Shown: positions 6,870-24,069 of the stretch, piece by piece
Numbering within the stretch: position 1 is the first letter of the stretch
How the letters are laid out: the number at the start of each line of letters is the position of its first letter
Origin: Sphingomonas phyllosphaerae 5.2
GTDB taxonomy: Bacteria; Pseudomonadota; Alphaproteobacteria; Sphingomonadales; Sphingomonadaceae
Length of the DNA stretch: 64,000 nt
Reading direction: 5' to 3'
Assembly: GCF_000419605.1 (NCBI RefSeq)
Contig: NZ_ATTI01000001.1
Span: 2,514,501-2,578,500 of the forward strand
The notes under the pieces: generated by a model
The model's database searches: none
Told to the model about the DNA's origin: nothing
Seen by the model: only the letters and a program-made list of their open reading frames with translations
Made by a program: the position numbers and the translations under genes

Positions 6870-9232
6870 GCGACCGTCGCTGGCTTCGCGGTGAACATCC
6901 GTACCCCGAACACCGGTCCGGCGCTGTTCCCGTCATGCGGCACGAAACGGACCTTCACGCGCGTCTTCCCCTTCGTCAGCGCTTGCGGCACCGGATAGTC
7001 GACGTCGAAGAACGCCCCCGGCTTGTCGGCCACCAGCGTCTGCGTCGCAACGCGTTGATTGTCGATCAGGATGTCGAAGCTGCGCTTGCGCTCGTCACCC
7101 CAATAGGTCGCCTGAAGAATCAATAGCCCGGGCTTCACCGCCATCGCGAACTCGAAAAAGCCGCCAGTGCGCGCGTCGCGCCCGTTGCGGCCGCGATAGA
7201 CGAGCGGATAGGAAATCTCGGAGGTCAGCGCGTGGTCACGCTCCGGCTGCATCTCGCCCAGGTGCATCACGTCGACCGAGCGCGCCGCCAGATCCTTCTG
7301 CCGCGCCTGCTCGGCCAGGAACGCCGCTTCCTGCACCTTCCACTGCGCGTCCGTGAAGCGCTTGAAATACACCGCGCTGCGCCGGTCGTACTGGCGATAG
7401 AAGGGCACGAAGGTCAGGTCGGCGGGGCGGATCAGCCCGGTCGTCGCATATTGCGCCTCTTCCGCCGCCACCGGCGAGAAAGTGGCGAGCAGGTCGTCCC
7501 CGACCATTGCCGGATCGGGCTTGTCCCATTCGCCGTCGGCACGCCCGAGATCGGCGGCGAGCACCAATGGTCCGCGCAGCACCGCTATCGTCTGCGCGTC
7601 GCCCGGCGCTGACTCGAGGCGCAGGTCGAGCGGCAGGCGGATCGTCACCGTGTCGCCCGCTTTCCAGCGCCGCGTCACGATCGCATAGCCGCCCGCCGAA
7701 GCGGCATCGGCGGGCTTGCCGTTGACCAGCACCTCGCGCCCCTTCGCCCAGCCCGGCACGCGCAGCGCGACCGGGAACGTGCCGGTCTTTCCGAGCGTCG
7801 CGAAGGTGAGCGTCGCCTCGCCCGCGAATGGATAGGCCGTCTCCAGCCCCAATGTCGCGCTCCGTTCCTTCCACGTCGCGTCGGCGGGGATGTAGAGGTT
7901 GACGATCAACGCGTCGTCACCGGTCCAGAAGATGCTCTCGCCGTGCTTGGCATGGCTCTCCATGCCGGTGCCGACGCAGCACCAGAATTCCTCGCCGTCG
8001 CGCGCCGAGAAATCGCGCTTCGTGCCGGTCATCAATGGGGTCATGTAGGTGAAGCCGCCGTTGACCGGTTCCTGCTGCGCCATGACGTGGTTCAGGTGCG
8101 CGCGCTCGTAGAAGTCGAACAACGCGCCGTCCGGCTGCCAGCCGTACAGGTGCCGCGTCAGCTTCAGCATGTTGTACGTGTTGCAATGCTCGCACGTCTG
8201 CTCGGTGATGTGCTGCGCGATCGTGTCGGGCGCGCTGAAATATTCGCGGTCGGCGTTGCCGCCGATGACGTAGCTATGATGCCGCGTCACCTGTTCCCAG
8301 AAAAAGCGCGCAGCAGTCGCCTGCTCGGGCTTGCCGGTGATCTCGTGCAGGCGGGCCAGCCCGATCAGCTTGGGCACCTGCGTGTTGGCGTGAAAGTTCG
8401 CGAGTTGATCCTGCCGCTGCGTCAGCGGATCGAGGTTGCGCTTGTCATAGATCCGCTCCGCCAGCCGCAGCCAGCGCGCATCGCCGGTGCGCGCGTGCAA
8501 TTCCGCGAAACTCTCGTTCAGCCCGCCGTATTCGCAGGCCAGCATCTTCTGCACCTGCTCGTCGTTCAGCGCGGCGAACACCTTGTCGATATAGCCGCCC
8601 AGCCCGGTGGCGATCGCCATCGCCTGTTCGCTCGGCCCGATATGGTCGATGACGTCGAACAGCCCGGTGTAGAGCTTGTGCCAATTGTAATAGGGCACCC
8701 AGCAGCCGTTGAGGTCGAACCCTGCCGAACGAATGTCGCCGCGCATGATCTCGGGGAAGATCTCCTTCCCGTCCACGACCGTGCCGTCCTTGCGCTTGCG
8801 CGTGAAGCCCGCGACGTAGCCGTCGCCGTTCGCCGCCTGGCATTTCGCCAGCTCGCCGATGATATAGGCCGCGCGCGTCGCGCATTCGGCGCAGCCGGTC
8901 TGCGCGTGCGTCAGTGCCAGCGCCGAAAGATAGTGGCCCAGCGTATGCCCCGCGATCGTGTCGCTCTCCCATCCGCCGTAGACCGGCGCCTTGGGCGTGA
9001 TCCCGGCGAACTTGTGGAAGTTATGGAGCAGCCGGTCGGGCGACAGCCGCATCAGGTAGGCACGGTTGACCTCCACCGCGCGCGAGAAATCCGATGGGCG
9101 CAGCCGCACGGCCGACAGCGGGAAGGGCCGCGCTTTCGCTGGCAAGCCCGCGCCGGACTGCGCAGCCGCTGGCAGCGCCAGCATCGGCACCGTCGCCGAG
9201 GACATCAGGAACGCACGACGACCGAGCAGCAT
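6866..9232 (-). CDS. Beta-L-arabinofuranosidase, GH127/DUF1680 family, Tat-exported
   Basis: About 788 residues. A twin-arginine-like signal (GRRAFLMSS, then a hydrophobic run) suggests export. The catalytic (alpha/alpha)6 domain follows; counting from the alternative ATG at 9238, Glu350-x-Cys352 and adjacent Cys420-Cys421 (in EFWCCVGTG) match the Glu and three Cys that hold zinc in the Bifidobacterium enzyme HypBA1, where the first Cys of the pair is the nucleophile. HypBA1 releases L-arabinose from hydroxyproline-linked beta-L-arabinofuranosides of extensins. Beta-sandwich domains follow, including a C-terminal one resembling DUF6805. The ATG at 9232 is preferred because GGGAG lies six bases upstream. 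The specificity could also be GH146-like. Confidence 0.9.
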   Translation of the reverse strand: MLLGRRAFLMSSATVPMLALPAAAQSGAGLPAKARPFPLSAVRLRPSDFSRAVEVNRAYLMRLSPDRLLHNFHKFAGITPKAPVYGGWESDTIAGHTLGHYLSALALTHAQTGCAECATRAAYIIGELAKCQAANGDGYVAGFTRKRKDGTVVDGKEIFPEIMRGDIRSAGFDLNGCWVPYYNWHKLYTGLFDVIDHIGPSEQAMAIATGLGGYIDKVFAALNDEQVQKMLACEYGGLNESFAELHARTGDARWLRLAERIYDKRNLDPLTQRQDQLANFHANTQVPKLIGLARLHEITGKPEQATAARFFWEQVTRHHSYVIGGNADREYFSAPDTIAQHITEQTCEHCNTYNMLKLTRHLYGWQPDGALFDFYERAHLNHVMAQQEPVNGGFTYMTPLMTGTKRDFSARDGEEFWCCVGTGMESHAKHGESIFWTGDDALIVNLYIPADATWKERSATLGLETAYPFAGEATLTFATLGKTGTFPVALRVPGWAKGREVLVNGKPADAASAGGYAIVTRRWKAGDTVTIRLPLDLRLESAPGDAQTIAVLRGPLVLAADLGRADGEWDKPDPAMVGDDLLATFSPVAAEEAQYATTGLIRPADLTFVPFYRQYDRRSAVYFKRFTDAQWKVQEAAFLAEQARQKDLAARSVDVMHLGEMQPERDHALTSEISYPLVYRGRNGRDARTGGFFEFAMAVKPGLLILQATYWGDERKRSFDILIDNQRVATQTLVADKPGAFFDVDYPVPQALTKGKTRVKVRFVPHDGNSAGPVFGVRMFTAKPATVA

Positions 9233-9247
9233 TTCCATCTCCCAAGA

Positions 9248-9264
9248 ATATTGTATACGATAGT
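9248..9264. promoter_or_regulatory. Predicted regulator operator A (GTATAC palindrome) between divergent genes
   Basis: ATATTGTATACGATAGT contains the near-perfect palindrome ATTGTATACGAT and the nonamer TATACGATA, which also occurs upstream of the TonB receptor gene and of the DapA-family gene. It lies in the gap between the GH127 and DUF5695 genes. The shape fits sites of GntR/FCD-type dimers, and one such regulator is encoded at 20643-21314. Binding is inferred, not shown. Confidence 0.6.
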
Positions 9265-9284
9265 CCCATGGAGATCGGAGTCAA
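9257..9284 (-). promoter_or_regulatory. Candidate promoter of the GH127 operon
   Basis: On the minus strand TTGACT (9279-9284) and TATCGT (9257-9262) are separated by 16 bases. The -10 element lies inside operator A, the geometry expected for repression. The -10 match is only partial. Confidence 0.4.
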
Positions 9285-9314
9285 CCGATCACGAACCAGC
9301 AAAAGGGTGGCACG

Positions 9315-11984
9315 ATGCGGCGCACGTCATTGTATTTCGCAGGGTTGGCAATGGGCAGCGGCGCCTTGCTCCACGCCGCGGCACCCCAAACACCGCGCCA
9401 TGTGGTCGGCGAACTGGCGCTCACGCTCGATCCGGCGAGCCAGACCATGCTCCACCTTTCGCCCGTCGCCGAGCCGGCGTTCGACTTCGCGCCGGGCGAT
9501 CGCGCCGCCGAACGCCGCGGCGACGGGTACGTGCAGGTCGGCGACCTTCACCTGCGGCTGCGCACCCCCGATGCGGCATGGCGCGACTTCGCCTCTTCGC
9601 GTCGCCGCGTGCCGGTCCGCGCGCTTCCCGCCGGAGGCGACGTCCTGGCGCGCGCCGACATGACCGCGACGATGGGCGCAGGCTTCCCGCTCACGGTCGA
9701 GCGCACGTGGCTGCGCGAACGCGGCGCGCCGGTCCTCCGCTTCACGCTCGCGAACCGCGGCACGACCCCGGTCGAGGTCGGCGCGCTCGGGATGCCGATG
9801 GTGTTCGACAACATCATCACCGACCGCACGCTGGAGCAGGCCCATGCCAGGGCGAGCTTCGTCGACCCTTACGTCGGCAACGATGCCGGCTACGTTCAGG
9901 TGACGCGCCTCAACGGCAAGGGGCCGGCATTGCTGGTGCTCCCCGACGGACGCACCCCGCTGGAGCAGTATCGCATCCTGCACGATGCGAAGCGCGCGCC
10001 GGCCGGCGACATCTTCACCGATCGCACGCCGCGTCAGCAGACGTTCGAGGGCTTCTACGACTGGATGGTGGCCAGCGCCGCGATGCAGGACAAGGGGCAG
10101 CCATGGAACCCCGCGACCGCCTTCACGCTCGCGCCCGGCGAGAAGCGGACGATCGGCGTGCGACTGGTCGCGGCGCCCTCGATCCGCGGCATCGAGCAGA
10201 CGTTGCAGGCGGAACGCCGGCCACTCGCGGTCGGCTTGCCCGGCTACGTCGTTCCCACCGACAGCCCCGCCGACCTTTTCGTCCGCGCCGATCAGGCCAT
10301 CGGCAACGTCAGCGTCACGCCTGCGAACGCCCTCACGCTGACACCCACCACCGCGCCGAAGGGCTGGAAGCGGTGGCGCGTCGCAGGCACCGGCTGGGGC
10401 CGCGCCCGCGTCGCGATCACCTATGCCGACGGCAGCGTGCAGAGCGTCCATTACTTTGTCACCAAGCCGCTGGCGGAGGTCTCCGCGGACCTCGGACGCT
10501 TCGCAACCACACGGCAGTGGTTCGATGACAAGCGCGATCCGTTCCACCGCGGGCCGTCGATCCTGGGCTACGACCGCGACACCGATCGGATCGTGACGCA
10601 GGAACAGCGCGTGTGGATCGCGGGGCTCAGCGACGAGGGCGGTGCCGGCGCATGGGTCGCGGCCGCGATGAAGCAGCTCGACCACCCGGTCCCGGCCGAA
10701 GTCGCCAAGCTGGAGCGGATGGTGGACGAAACCGTGCTCGGCACATTGCAGGTCGAGGCCGGCGGCGTGAAGAAGAGCCTGTTCTACTACGACCCGAAAG
10801 CCCTTCCCGGCTATTACGACAAGGGCACGAACTGGTCGACGTGGGCGTCGTGGGACCGCAAGCAGGCCGACGATCTCGGCCGCTCCTACAATTATCCGCA
10901 CGTCGCGATCGGGCATTGGGTGCTCTACCGGCTCGCTCGCCACCACCCCGGCATGGTCACCCGCCACGACGCGGCATTCTACCTTGACCGCGCCTACCGC
11001 ACCACGGTCGCGATGGTCCGTGACGCGCCGCATTACGCGCAATTCGGGCAGATGGAAGGCGAGGTCTTCCTGGAGATCCTCGCCGACCTGAAGCGCGAGG
11101 GGATGACGACGCAGGCGGCCGAGGTCGAACGGCTGATGAAGGTGCGGGCCGATCACTGGCGCACGCTCGCCTTCCCGTTCGGCAGCGAGATGGCGTGGGA
11201 TTCGACCGGGCAGCCCGAAGTCTACGCGTGGATGCGGCACTTCGGCTATGCGAAGGAAGCCGCGGTCACGCGCGACGTCATCCTCGGCTACGATCCCACC
11301 GTGCCGCACTGGGGCTACAACGGCAACGCCCGCCGCTATTGGGACTTCCTGTATGGCGGCAAGGTGCAGCGCATCGAGCGCCAGATCCACCATTACGGAT
11401 CGGCGTTGAACGCAGTGCCGCTGTTCGACGCCTACCGCCGCGACCCCGCCGATCTCCACCTGCTGCGGGTCGCGTACGGCGGCTTCATGGGCGGGATCAC
11501 CAACATCGACCGCGACGGCTTCGCTTCCGCCGCCTTCCATTCCGAACCCGACCTGATGCGGTGGGACGCGTATAGCGGCGACTATGGCATGGGCTATTTC
11601 GGCCATGCCTATGCCGCGGCGAGCTATCTCGTGAAGGATGCGACGTTCGGCTGGCTCGGCTTCGGCGGCACCGTCAGCGAGGATGGTGACGCGGTCGAGA
11701 TCGTCCCGCACGACGGCGCGCGCACCCGCTTGTTCGTCGCACCCGCGGGGCAGTGGATCACGCTGGCGGTGGGCACGATCGCCAAGGCACGCTGGCTGCC
11801 CTCGGCGCGGCGCATCGAACTGACGCTCGACCCGGCGACTGCGACGACACAGGCGGCCCACCTGATGGTCGAGGCGCCGGCGGGCGGCGCTGCCTATGCG
11901 ATCGACAAGGGCAAGGCGGAGCGTGGCCTCACGACGATCGCGTTGTCGCCGGCCACAACGACAGTGACCCTGACACCGCGCTGA
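9315..11984 (+). CDS. DUF5695-type glycosidase-like protein, exported
   Basis: 889 residues beginning with a signal peptide that ends near the AAAPQTP stretch. The N-terminal half is a beta-sandwich region; the C-terminal half, from about residue 480, is alpha-helical and rich in aromatic and acidic residues (FYYDPKALPGYYDKGTNWSTW, PHWGYNGNARRYWDFLYGG), as in (alpha/alpha)6 glycosidases. I recognise it as DUF5695-like; no biochemical activity can be read off. The ATG at 9315 has AAAGGG about nine bases upstream. It is divergent from the GH127 operon and shares operator A, so it is probably co-regulated. Given its neighbours, the likely substrate is a plant cell-wall glycan or glycopeptide. 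It is followed by a palindromic repeat and a hairpin. Confidence 0.78.
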   Translation: MRRTSLYFAGLAMGSGALLHAAAPQTPRHVVGELALTLDPASQTMLHLSPVAEPAFDFAPGDRAAERRGDGYVQVGDLHLRLRTPDAAWRDFASSRRRVPVRALPAGGDVLARADMTATMGAGFPLTVERTWLRERGAPVLRFTLANRGTTPVEVGALGMPMVFDNIITDRTLEQAHARASFVDPYVGNDAGYVQVTRLNGKGPALLVLPDGRTPLEQYRILHDAKRAPAGDIFTDRTPRQQTFEGFYDWMVASAAMQDKGQPWNPATAFTLAPGEKRTIGVRLVAAPSIRGIEQTLQAERRPLAVGLPGYVVPTDSPADLFVRADQAIGNVSVTPANALTLTPTTAPKGWKRWRVAGTGWGRARVAITYADGSVQSVHYFVTKPLAEVSADLGRFATTRQWFDDKRDPFHRGPSILGYDRDTDRIVTQEQRVWIAGLSDEGGAGAWVAAAMKQLDHPVPAEVAKLERMVDETVLGTLQVEAGGVKKSLFYYDPKALPGYYDKGTNWSTWASWDRKQADDLGRSYNYPHVAIGHWVLYRLARHHPGMVTRHDAAFYLDRAYRTTVAMVRDAPHYAQFGQMEGEVFLEILADLKREGMTTQAAEVERLMKVRADHWRTLAFPFGSEMAWDSTGQPEVYAWMRHFGYAKEAAVTRDVILGYDPTVPHWGYNGNARRYWDFLYGGKVQRIERQIHHYGSALNAVPLFDAYRRDPADLHLLRVAYGGFMGGITNIDRDGFASAAFHSEPDLMRWDAYSGDYGMGYFGHAYAAASYLVKDATFGWLGFGGTVSEDGDAVEIVPHDGARTRLFVAPAGQWITLAVGTIAKARWLPSARRIELTLDPATATTQAAHLMVEAPAGGAAYAIDKGKAERGLTTIALSPATTTVTLTPR

Positions 11985-11992
11985 TCGTCGTC

Positions 11993-12054
11993 GCGAGCGC
12001 AGCGAAGCAATCCGGGCCGGACCATGACGCCCCGGAGCGCTTCGCTACGCTCGC
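11993..12054. repeat. Dispersed palindromic intergenic repeat, copy 1
   Basis: Sixteen-base arms GCGAGCGCAGCGAAGC and GCTTCGCTACGCTCGC, complementary except for one G-T position, separated by 30 bases. The same arm pattern recurs at 24070-24133 and 55124-55185. It lies in the convergent gap after the DUF5695 gene. Confidence 0.75.
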
Positions 12055-12068
12055 AATACCTGCTGGAT

Positions 12069-12090
12069 AGACCCGACATTTGCGGGTCTT
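12069..12090 (+). terminator. Hairpin downstream of the DUF5695 gene
   Basis: Seven-pair stem AGACCCG/CGGGTCT with a seven-base loop and two T residues directly after the stem. Weak intrinsic terminator for the plus strand. Confidence 0.4.
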
Positions 12091-12145
12091 CGGCAACGAT
12101 GCCGATGAAAGCCGATCGGTTTCCGCCGCCTCCCGGGATCGTACC

Positions 12146-20468
<8,323 letters not shown>

Positions 20469-20496
20469 CGTCTACACCCCTCATTTTTATGAGAAG

Positions 20497-20524
20497 ATGA
20501 TACACACCCGTTCGCGTACATCAA
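20497..20524 (-). promoter_or_regulatory. Candidate promoter of the TonB receptor-GH2-S9 operon
   Basis: On the minus strand TTGATG (20519-20524) and TATCAT (20497-20502) are 16 bases apart. Operator C lies immediately upstream of the -35 element. A small CTCAT/ATGAG hairpin sits in the leader at 20480-20493. Confidence 0.45.
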
Positions 20525-20530
20525 ATATAT

Positions 20531-20548
20531 TATACGATACTATCGTAT
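20531..20548. promoter_or_regulatory. Predicted regulator operator C upstream of the TonB receptor gene
   Basis: ATACGATA and TATCGTAT form an eight-pair inverted repeat around one base (20532-20548), embedded in a markedly AT-rich stretch of a GC-rich genome. It shares TATACGATA with operators A and B. Confidence 0.6.
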
Positions 20549-20642
20549 TTTTATTACAGGCTCGACGAAAGCAGCTTTCCCGCCAGTCGATTTGCCCCCC
20601 ATGAAAGTTCGATTATGGCGTCGCGAACGCCGTCGGCGCAGC

Positions 20643-21314
20643 TCAGGAAAGCGCGCGCGCATCCTCCAACGTCACGAACTCGCGCCGCAGGTCCAGTACG
20701 GTCTGCTCGATGTGCGCATACATCCGCTCGGTTACCAGCGACAGGTCGCGCGCCAGCCAGCTATCCAGCAATTGCGCATGTTCGTCGTTGGCGCGCTGGT
20801 CGCGCCCGCGCGGCTCGAGGTGCTTGCGGACATAACGCTCGCCCAGCACGTGCAGCCGCTCCAGCATCGTCGTCGTGATCGGCTGGCGTGACGGGCGGAG
20901 CAGCGCAAGGTGGAACGCGCGATTGAACGCCCCCACTCCGACGCCGTGCGCGTTGGTCACTTCGTCTAGCTGCGCCAGCGTCTGCATCGCCACCGTGCGC
21001 TCCTCGTCGGTCGCGCGCTCCGCGGCCAGCGCCGCCACCTGCGGCTCCAGCTTCAGACGCAATGCATAGACCTCCTCGGCCTCCGCGATCGACAATTCGC
21101 GCACGAAATAGCCGCGATTGGCGCGCGACCGCACCAGTCCTTCCTGCTCCAGCCGGGTCAGCGCCTCGCGCAGCGGGATCTTGCTGACGCCCAGTTCGGC
21201 CGCGAGCGCATCCTGCCGGATCGCCCGATCGACATCGACCTGCCCGGCCAGTATCCGGTCGCGGACCAGATCGACGAGCTGTTCGGAAAGATTGCGGACG
21301 ATGATACCGGTCAT
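20643..21314 (-). CDS. GntR-family transcriptional regulator, FCD (FadR/VanR) subfamily
   Basis: 223 residues. Residues from about 5 to 70 form the winged helix-turn-helix (DALAAELGVSKIPLREALTRLEQEGLV), and an all-helical FCD ligand-binding domain follows, with conserved FNRAFHLALL and HAQLLDSW segments whose His residues usually hold a metal. Such proteins mostly repress catabolic operons and release DNA when a pathway acid binds. A GntR-family repressor, HypR, controls hydroxyproline catabolism in Sinorhizobium meliloti, so the position next to the hydroxyproline genes is telling. The proposed targets are the three TATACGATA sites of this locus. The start at 21314 is chosen over 21356 because the wing-helix domain begins there and AGGG lies upstream. 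Confidence 0.9.
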   Translation of the reverse strand: MTGIIVRNLSEQLVDLVRDRILAGQVDVDRAIRQDALAAELGVSKIPLREALTRLEQEGLVRSRANRGYFVRELSIAEAEEVYALRLKLEPQVAALAAERATDEERTVAMQTLAQLDEVTNAHGVGVGAFNRAFHLALLRPSRQPITTTMLERLHVLGERYVRKHLEPRGRDQRANDEHAQLLDSWLARDLSLVTERMYAHIEQTVLDLRREFVTLEDARALS

Positions 21315-21390
21315 GTGATGTGCCCTGCCCGGCCGTGACTTACCGGAGCCGAACACTTAAACCGCTCGCGCTCGCACACGCAACTGCGCC

Positions 21391-22623
21391 TCACCCGAAC
21401 CGCACCAGATCGAACGGCGCAAGATCGAACCCCGGCGCCTGCCCATGCAGGAGCGCCGCCAGTGCCTCGCCGCTCGTCGCCGACAGCGTAAGGCCGAGGT
21501 GCTGGTGCCCGAACGCATATGCGACCGCGCCACGCCGTCCGATCGCAGGCAGGTAATCCGGCAAGGTCGGCCGTGCTCCGATCCACGGGGCGACCGGCCC
21601 CCGCAAGGAAAGCCCCAGCGCCGCGACATGCGCACGCAACCGGGTCCACTTGCGCGGGTCGGGCGGCGTGTCCACGGCGGCGAACTCCACGATGCTCGCC
21701 GCGCGCAGCCGTCCCGTAAACCGCGTGACGATCATCGCGCGATCCTCGAACACCACCGGTGGCATGTCGGCGGGCCAGTCGCCCGGATCGCCTTCGATAT
21801 GGTAACCGCGCTCCGCGATCAGCGGCGCGCGCAGTCCCAGCGGCGCGACCAATGCCGCCGACGCCGCGCCCGCCGCGACCACCGCGACCTCGGCGTCGAG
21901 CGTCGCGCCATCGTCAAGCGTCACGCGTGCGCGTTCGTCACGATCCGCGATCGCACGCACACGCCCGTGCACCATCACGCCGCCCGCCGCGACGAACCGC
22001 GCGACCAGCAGCTCGCCCAGCGCCCCCGTGTCGGCGATCTGTCCGCTGCCCTCGAACCGGATCGCCCCGGCGATCGGCACCCGCGTCAGCGCCTGCAAGC
22101 GCGCGACCTCCGTCGTGCTCGCATCGCGTACCGTCGCGGTGCCGGTGTCCGCGATATGCCACGCCGCACGACCGCGAGTAGCGCTCTCGGGCGTTTCCCA
22201 CACGACGAAATGCCCATCGATGCGCAGCAACTCCGGCGCGCCGGCCTCGTCCAGCACGCGTCGCCACGCCGGGATCGCGGTCGCCAGCGCCGCGGTCAGC
22301 GCCGTCTTCCCGCGCGCGAACCGCGCCGGCAGGCTGGCGCGCAGCATTCGCAGGCTGAACGGCAGCCATGTCGCGAAGGCGCGCGGCGGCAACGCCAGCG
22401 CCCCGCCGCGCGAGAACAGCCGCCTCGGCACGCTCCGCACCGTCGCCAGCGACGCGAGCGGCTCGACCTGCTCGACCGCAAGGTGCCCGGCGTTCCCCCA
22501 CGACGCCCCGCGCCACGGCGCATCGGGTGCGACGATCGTCACCTGCGTCCCGCGCCGTTGCAGCGCGATCGCGACGTTCAGCCCGACCACGCCGTTGCCG
22601 ACGACGATCGCGGTCTTCGTCAT
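21391..22623 (-). CDS. FAD-dependent D-amino acid dehydrogenase (DadA type), probable D-hydroxyproline dehydrogenase
   Basis: 410 residues of the DAO/DadA flavoprotein fold: an N-terminal FAD-binding motif VVGNGVVGLNVAIALQRRG, the WGNAGHLAVEQVEPLAS segment typical of DadA, a middle substrate domain, and the C-terminal ARPTLPDYLPAIGR and FGHQHLGLTLSATSGE flavin contacts. It oxidises a D-amino acid to its imine and passes electrons to the respiratory chain at the inner membrane. In an operon with 4-hydroxyproline epimerase and a DapA-family deaminase, cis-4-hydroxy-D-proline is the expected substrate. The start at 22623 overlaps the permease stop (ATGA). D-alanine or D-proline would be alternative substrates. 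Confidence 0.87.
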   Translation of the reverse strand: MTKTAIVVGNGVVGLNVAIALQRRGTQVTIVAPDAPWRGASWGNAGHLAVEQVEPLASLATVRSVPRRLFSRGGALALPPRAFATWLPFSLRMLRASLPARFARGKTALTAALATAIPAWRRVLDEAGAPELLRIDGHFVVWETPESATRGRAAWHIADTGTATVRDASTTEVARLQALTRVPIAGAIRFEGSGQIADTGALGELLVARFVAAGGVMVHGRVRAIADRDERARVTLDDGATLDAEVAVVAAGAASAALVAPLGLRAPLIAERGYHIEGDPGDWPADMPPVVFEDRAMIVTRFTGRLRAASIVEFAAVDTPPDPRKWTRLRAHVAALGLSLRGPVAPWIGARPTLPDYLPAIGRRGAVAYAFGHQHLGLTLSATSGEALAALLHGQAPGFDLAPFDLVRFG

Positions 22624-24035
22624 GCGGTCGCCCGCGCCAGGCTGCGCGCGCGACCATAGGCGAGGTAGAACGCCACCCCCAGCACGTTCCACAGCGCGAA
22701 CCGGATCAGCGTGTGCGTCGGCAAGCTGATCAGCAGGTAGACGCAGCCGAGGATCGCCAGCGTTCCCACCACGAACGGTGCCGGGCAACGGAACACGCGC
22801 GGCATCTCCGGCGCGCGTCGCCGCAGCACCATCATGCACGCCGCCACCGCGATGAACGCCAGCAGCGTGCCGGCATTGGCCAGTTCGGCGATCTCGTCGA
22901 GCCGGAAGAACCCGGCCACCGCCGCCACGAACACGCCCGTCACCATCGTCACCAGCGTCGGCGAACCGGTGCGCGCCGACACGCGACTCAGGCTGCGCGG
23001 CAGCAGCCCGTCGCGCGACATCACGAAGAAGATCCGGCTCTGCCCGTACATCATCACCAGGATCACCGACGGTAGCGCGATCAGCGCCGCCAGCCCGATC
23101 GCCCATGCCGCGAACGGATGCTGGAGCGTCCGCAGCACGTAGGCCAGCGGCTCCGCGGAATGGCCGAGGTCGACGTAGCTGACCGCCCCGATCGCGGCGA
23201 CCGCCACGCCCATGTAGATCGCGGTGCACGCCGCCATCGATCCGATGATGCCGATCGTCAGGTCGCGACCGGGATTGCGGGCCTCCTCCGCAGAGGTCGC
23301 CACCGCATCGAAACCGTAGAAGGCGAAGAACACGATCGCCGCCGCGGCCATCACCCCGCGCGTCGCGCCGCCCTCGACATGACTGCCGAAGCCGTACGGC
23401 ATGAACGGCTCGAAGTTATGGCCCGAGAACGCCGGCATCGCGAAGAAGACGAACACCGCCAGCGCGACCATCTTGATCGCGACAAGCACGATGTTGAACG
23501 TCGCACTCTCCTTGGTGCCCGCGACCAGCATCGCGGCGATCCCCAGCGCGACCAGCACCGCCGGAAGGTTCACGATCCCGCCACCATGCGGCCCCGACAG
23601 CAGCATTTCGGGCAGATTCACGCCCACGCTCTGCAACCAGCCGACCAGATACGCGGACCAGCCGACCGCCACGGTCGAGCAGGCCAGCGAATATTCGAGG
23701 ATCAGGCTCCACCCGACCACCCACGCGACGCTCTCGCCAATGACCGAATAAGTATAGGTATAGGCGCTGCCCGCGGTCGGGATCAGCGTCGCCATCTCGG
23801 CATAGGCGAGCGCCGCACACGCGCACACCGCACCGGCGATCGCGAACGACAGGATCACCGCCGGCCCGGCGCGATCCGCGCCCACGCCCGTCAACGTGTA
23901 GATACCGGTGCCGACGATCGCGCCAATGCCCAGCGCAATCAGGTGCGGCCAGCTCAGCGTCTTGCGCAGCTTGCGCTCCGGGTCCGCGTCGCCTGCGTCG
24001 AGCGACTTCAGCGGCCCCCAAATTCCTCGTGCCAC
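22620..24035 (-). CDS. APC superfamily amino acid permease
   Basis: 471 residues with about twelve transmembrane helices and a hydrophilic N terminus. The first helix carries IALGIGAIVGTGIYTLTG, the substrate-binding GxG motif of cationic-amino-acid/YfnA-type APC carriers, and EARNPGRDL follows helix 6 as in that family. It would carry an amino acid into the cytoplasm with protons. Its place between the epimerase and dehydrogenase genes makes hydroxyproline or proline the likely cargo. It overlaps the dehydrogenase gene by four bases; a palindromic repeat separates it from the epimerase gene upstream. Substrate assignment is from context only. Confidence 0.9.
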   Translation of the reverse strand: MARGIWGPLKSLDAGDADPERKLRKTLSWPHLIALGIGAIVGTGIYTLTGVGADRAGPAVILSFAIAGAVCACAALAYAEMATLIPTAGSAYTYTYSVIGESVAWVVGWSLILEYSLACSTVAVGWSAYLVGWLQSVGVNLPEMLLSGPHGGGIVNLPAVLVALGIAAMLVAGTKESATFNIVLVAIKMVALAVFVFFAMPAFSGHNFEPFMPYGFGSHVEGGATRGVMAAAAIVFFAFYGFDAVATSAEEARNPGRDLTIGIIGSMAACTAIYMGVAVAAIGAVSYVDLGHSAEPLAYVLRTLQHPFAAWAIGLAALIALPSVILVMMYGQSRIFFVMSRDGLLPRSLSRVSARTGSPTLVTMVTGVFVAAVAGFFRLDEIAELANAGTLLAFIAVAACMMVLRRRAPEMPRVFRCPAPFVVGTLAILGCVYLLISLPTHTLIRFALWNVLGVAFYLAYGRARSLARATA

Positions 24036-24069
24036 GCGCCCCTCCTTCTTCTGTTATCTCTCCGCCAGT

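Noticed and set aside
5848..6936. N-terminal extension of the DUF885 frame
   Set aside because: The 363 extra codons lie over the Ldh-family gene in another frame and have Arg-rich junk composition; a signal peptide starts at 5847.
7943..10528. Plus-strand frame of 861 codons across the GH127 gene and operator A
   Set aside because: It crosses the divergent promoter region and has no recognisable domain; GH127 motifs are on the minus strand.
9327..11861. Minus-strand frame of 844 codons opposite the DUF5695 gene
   Set aside because: Shadow of a real gene; the plus strand has a signal peptide, ribosome site and a coherent protein.
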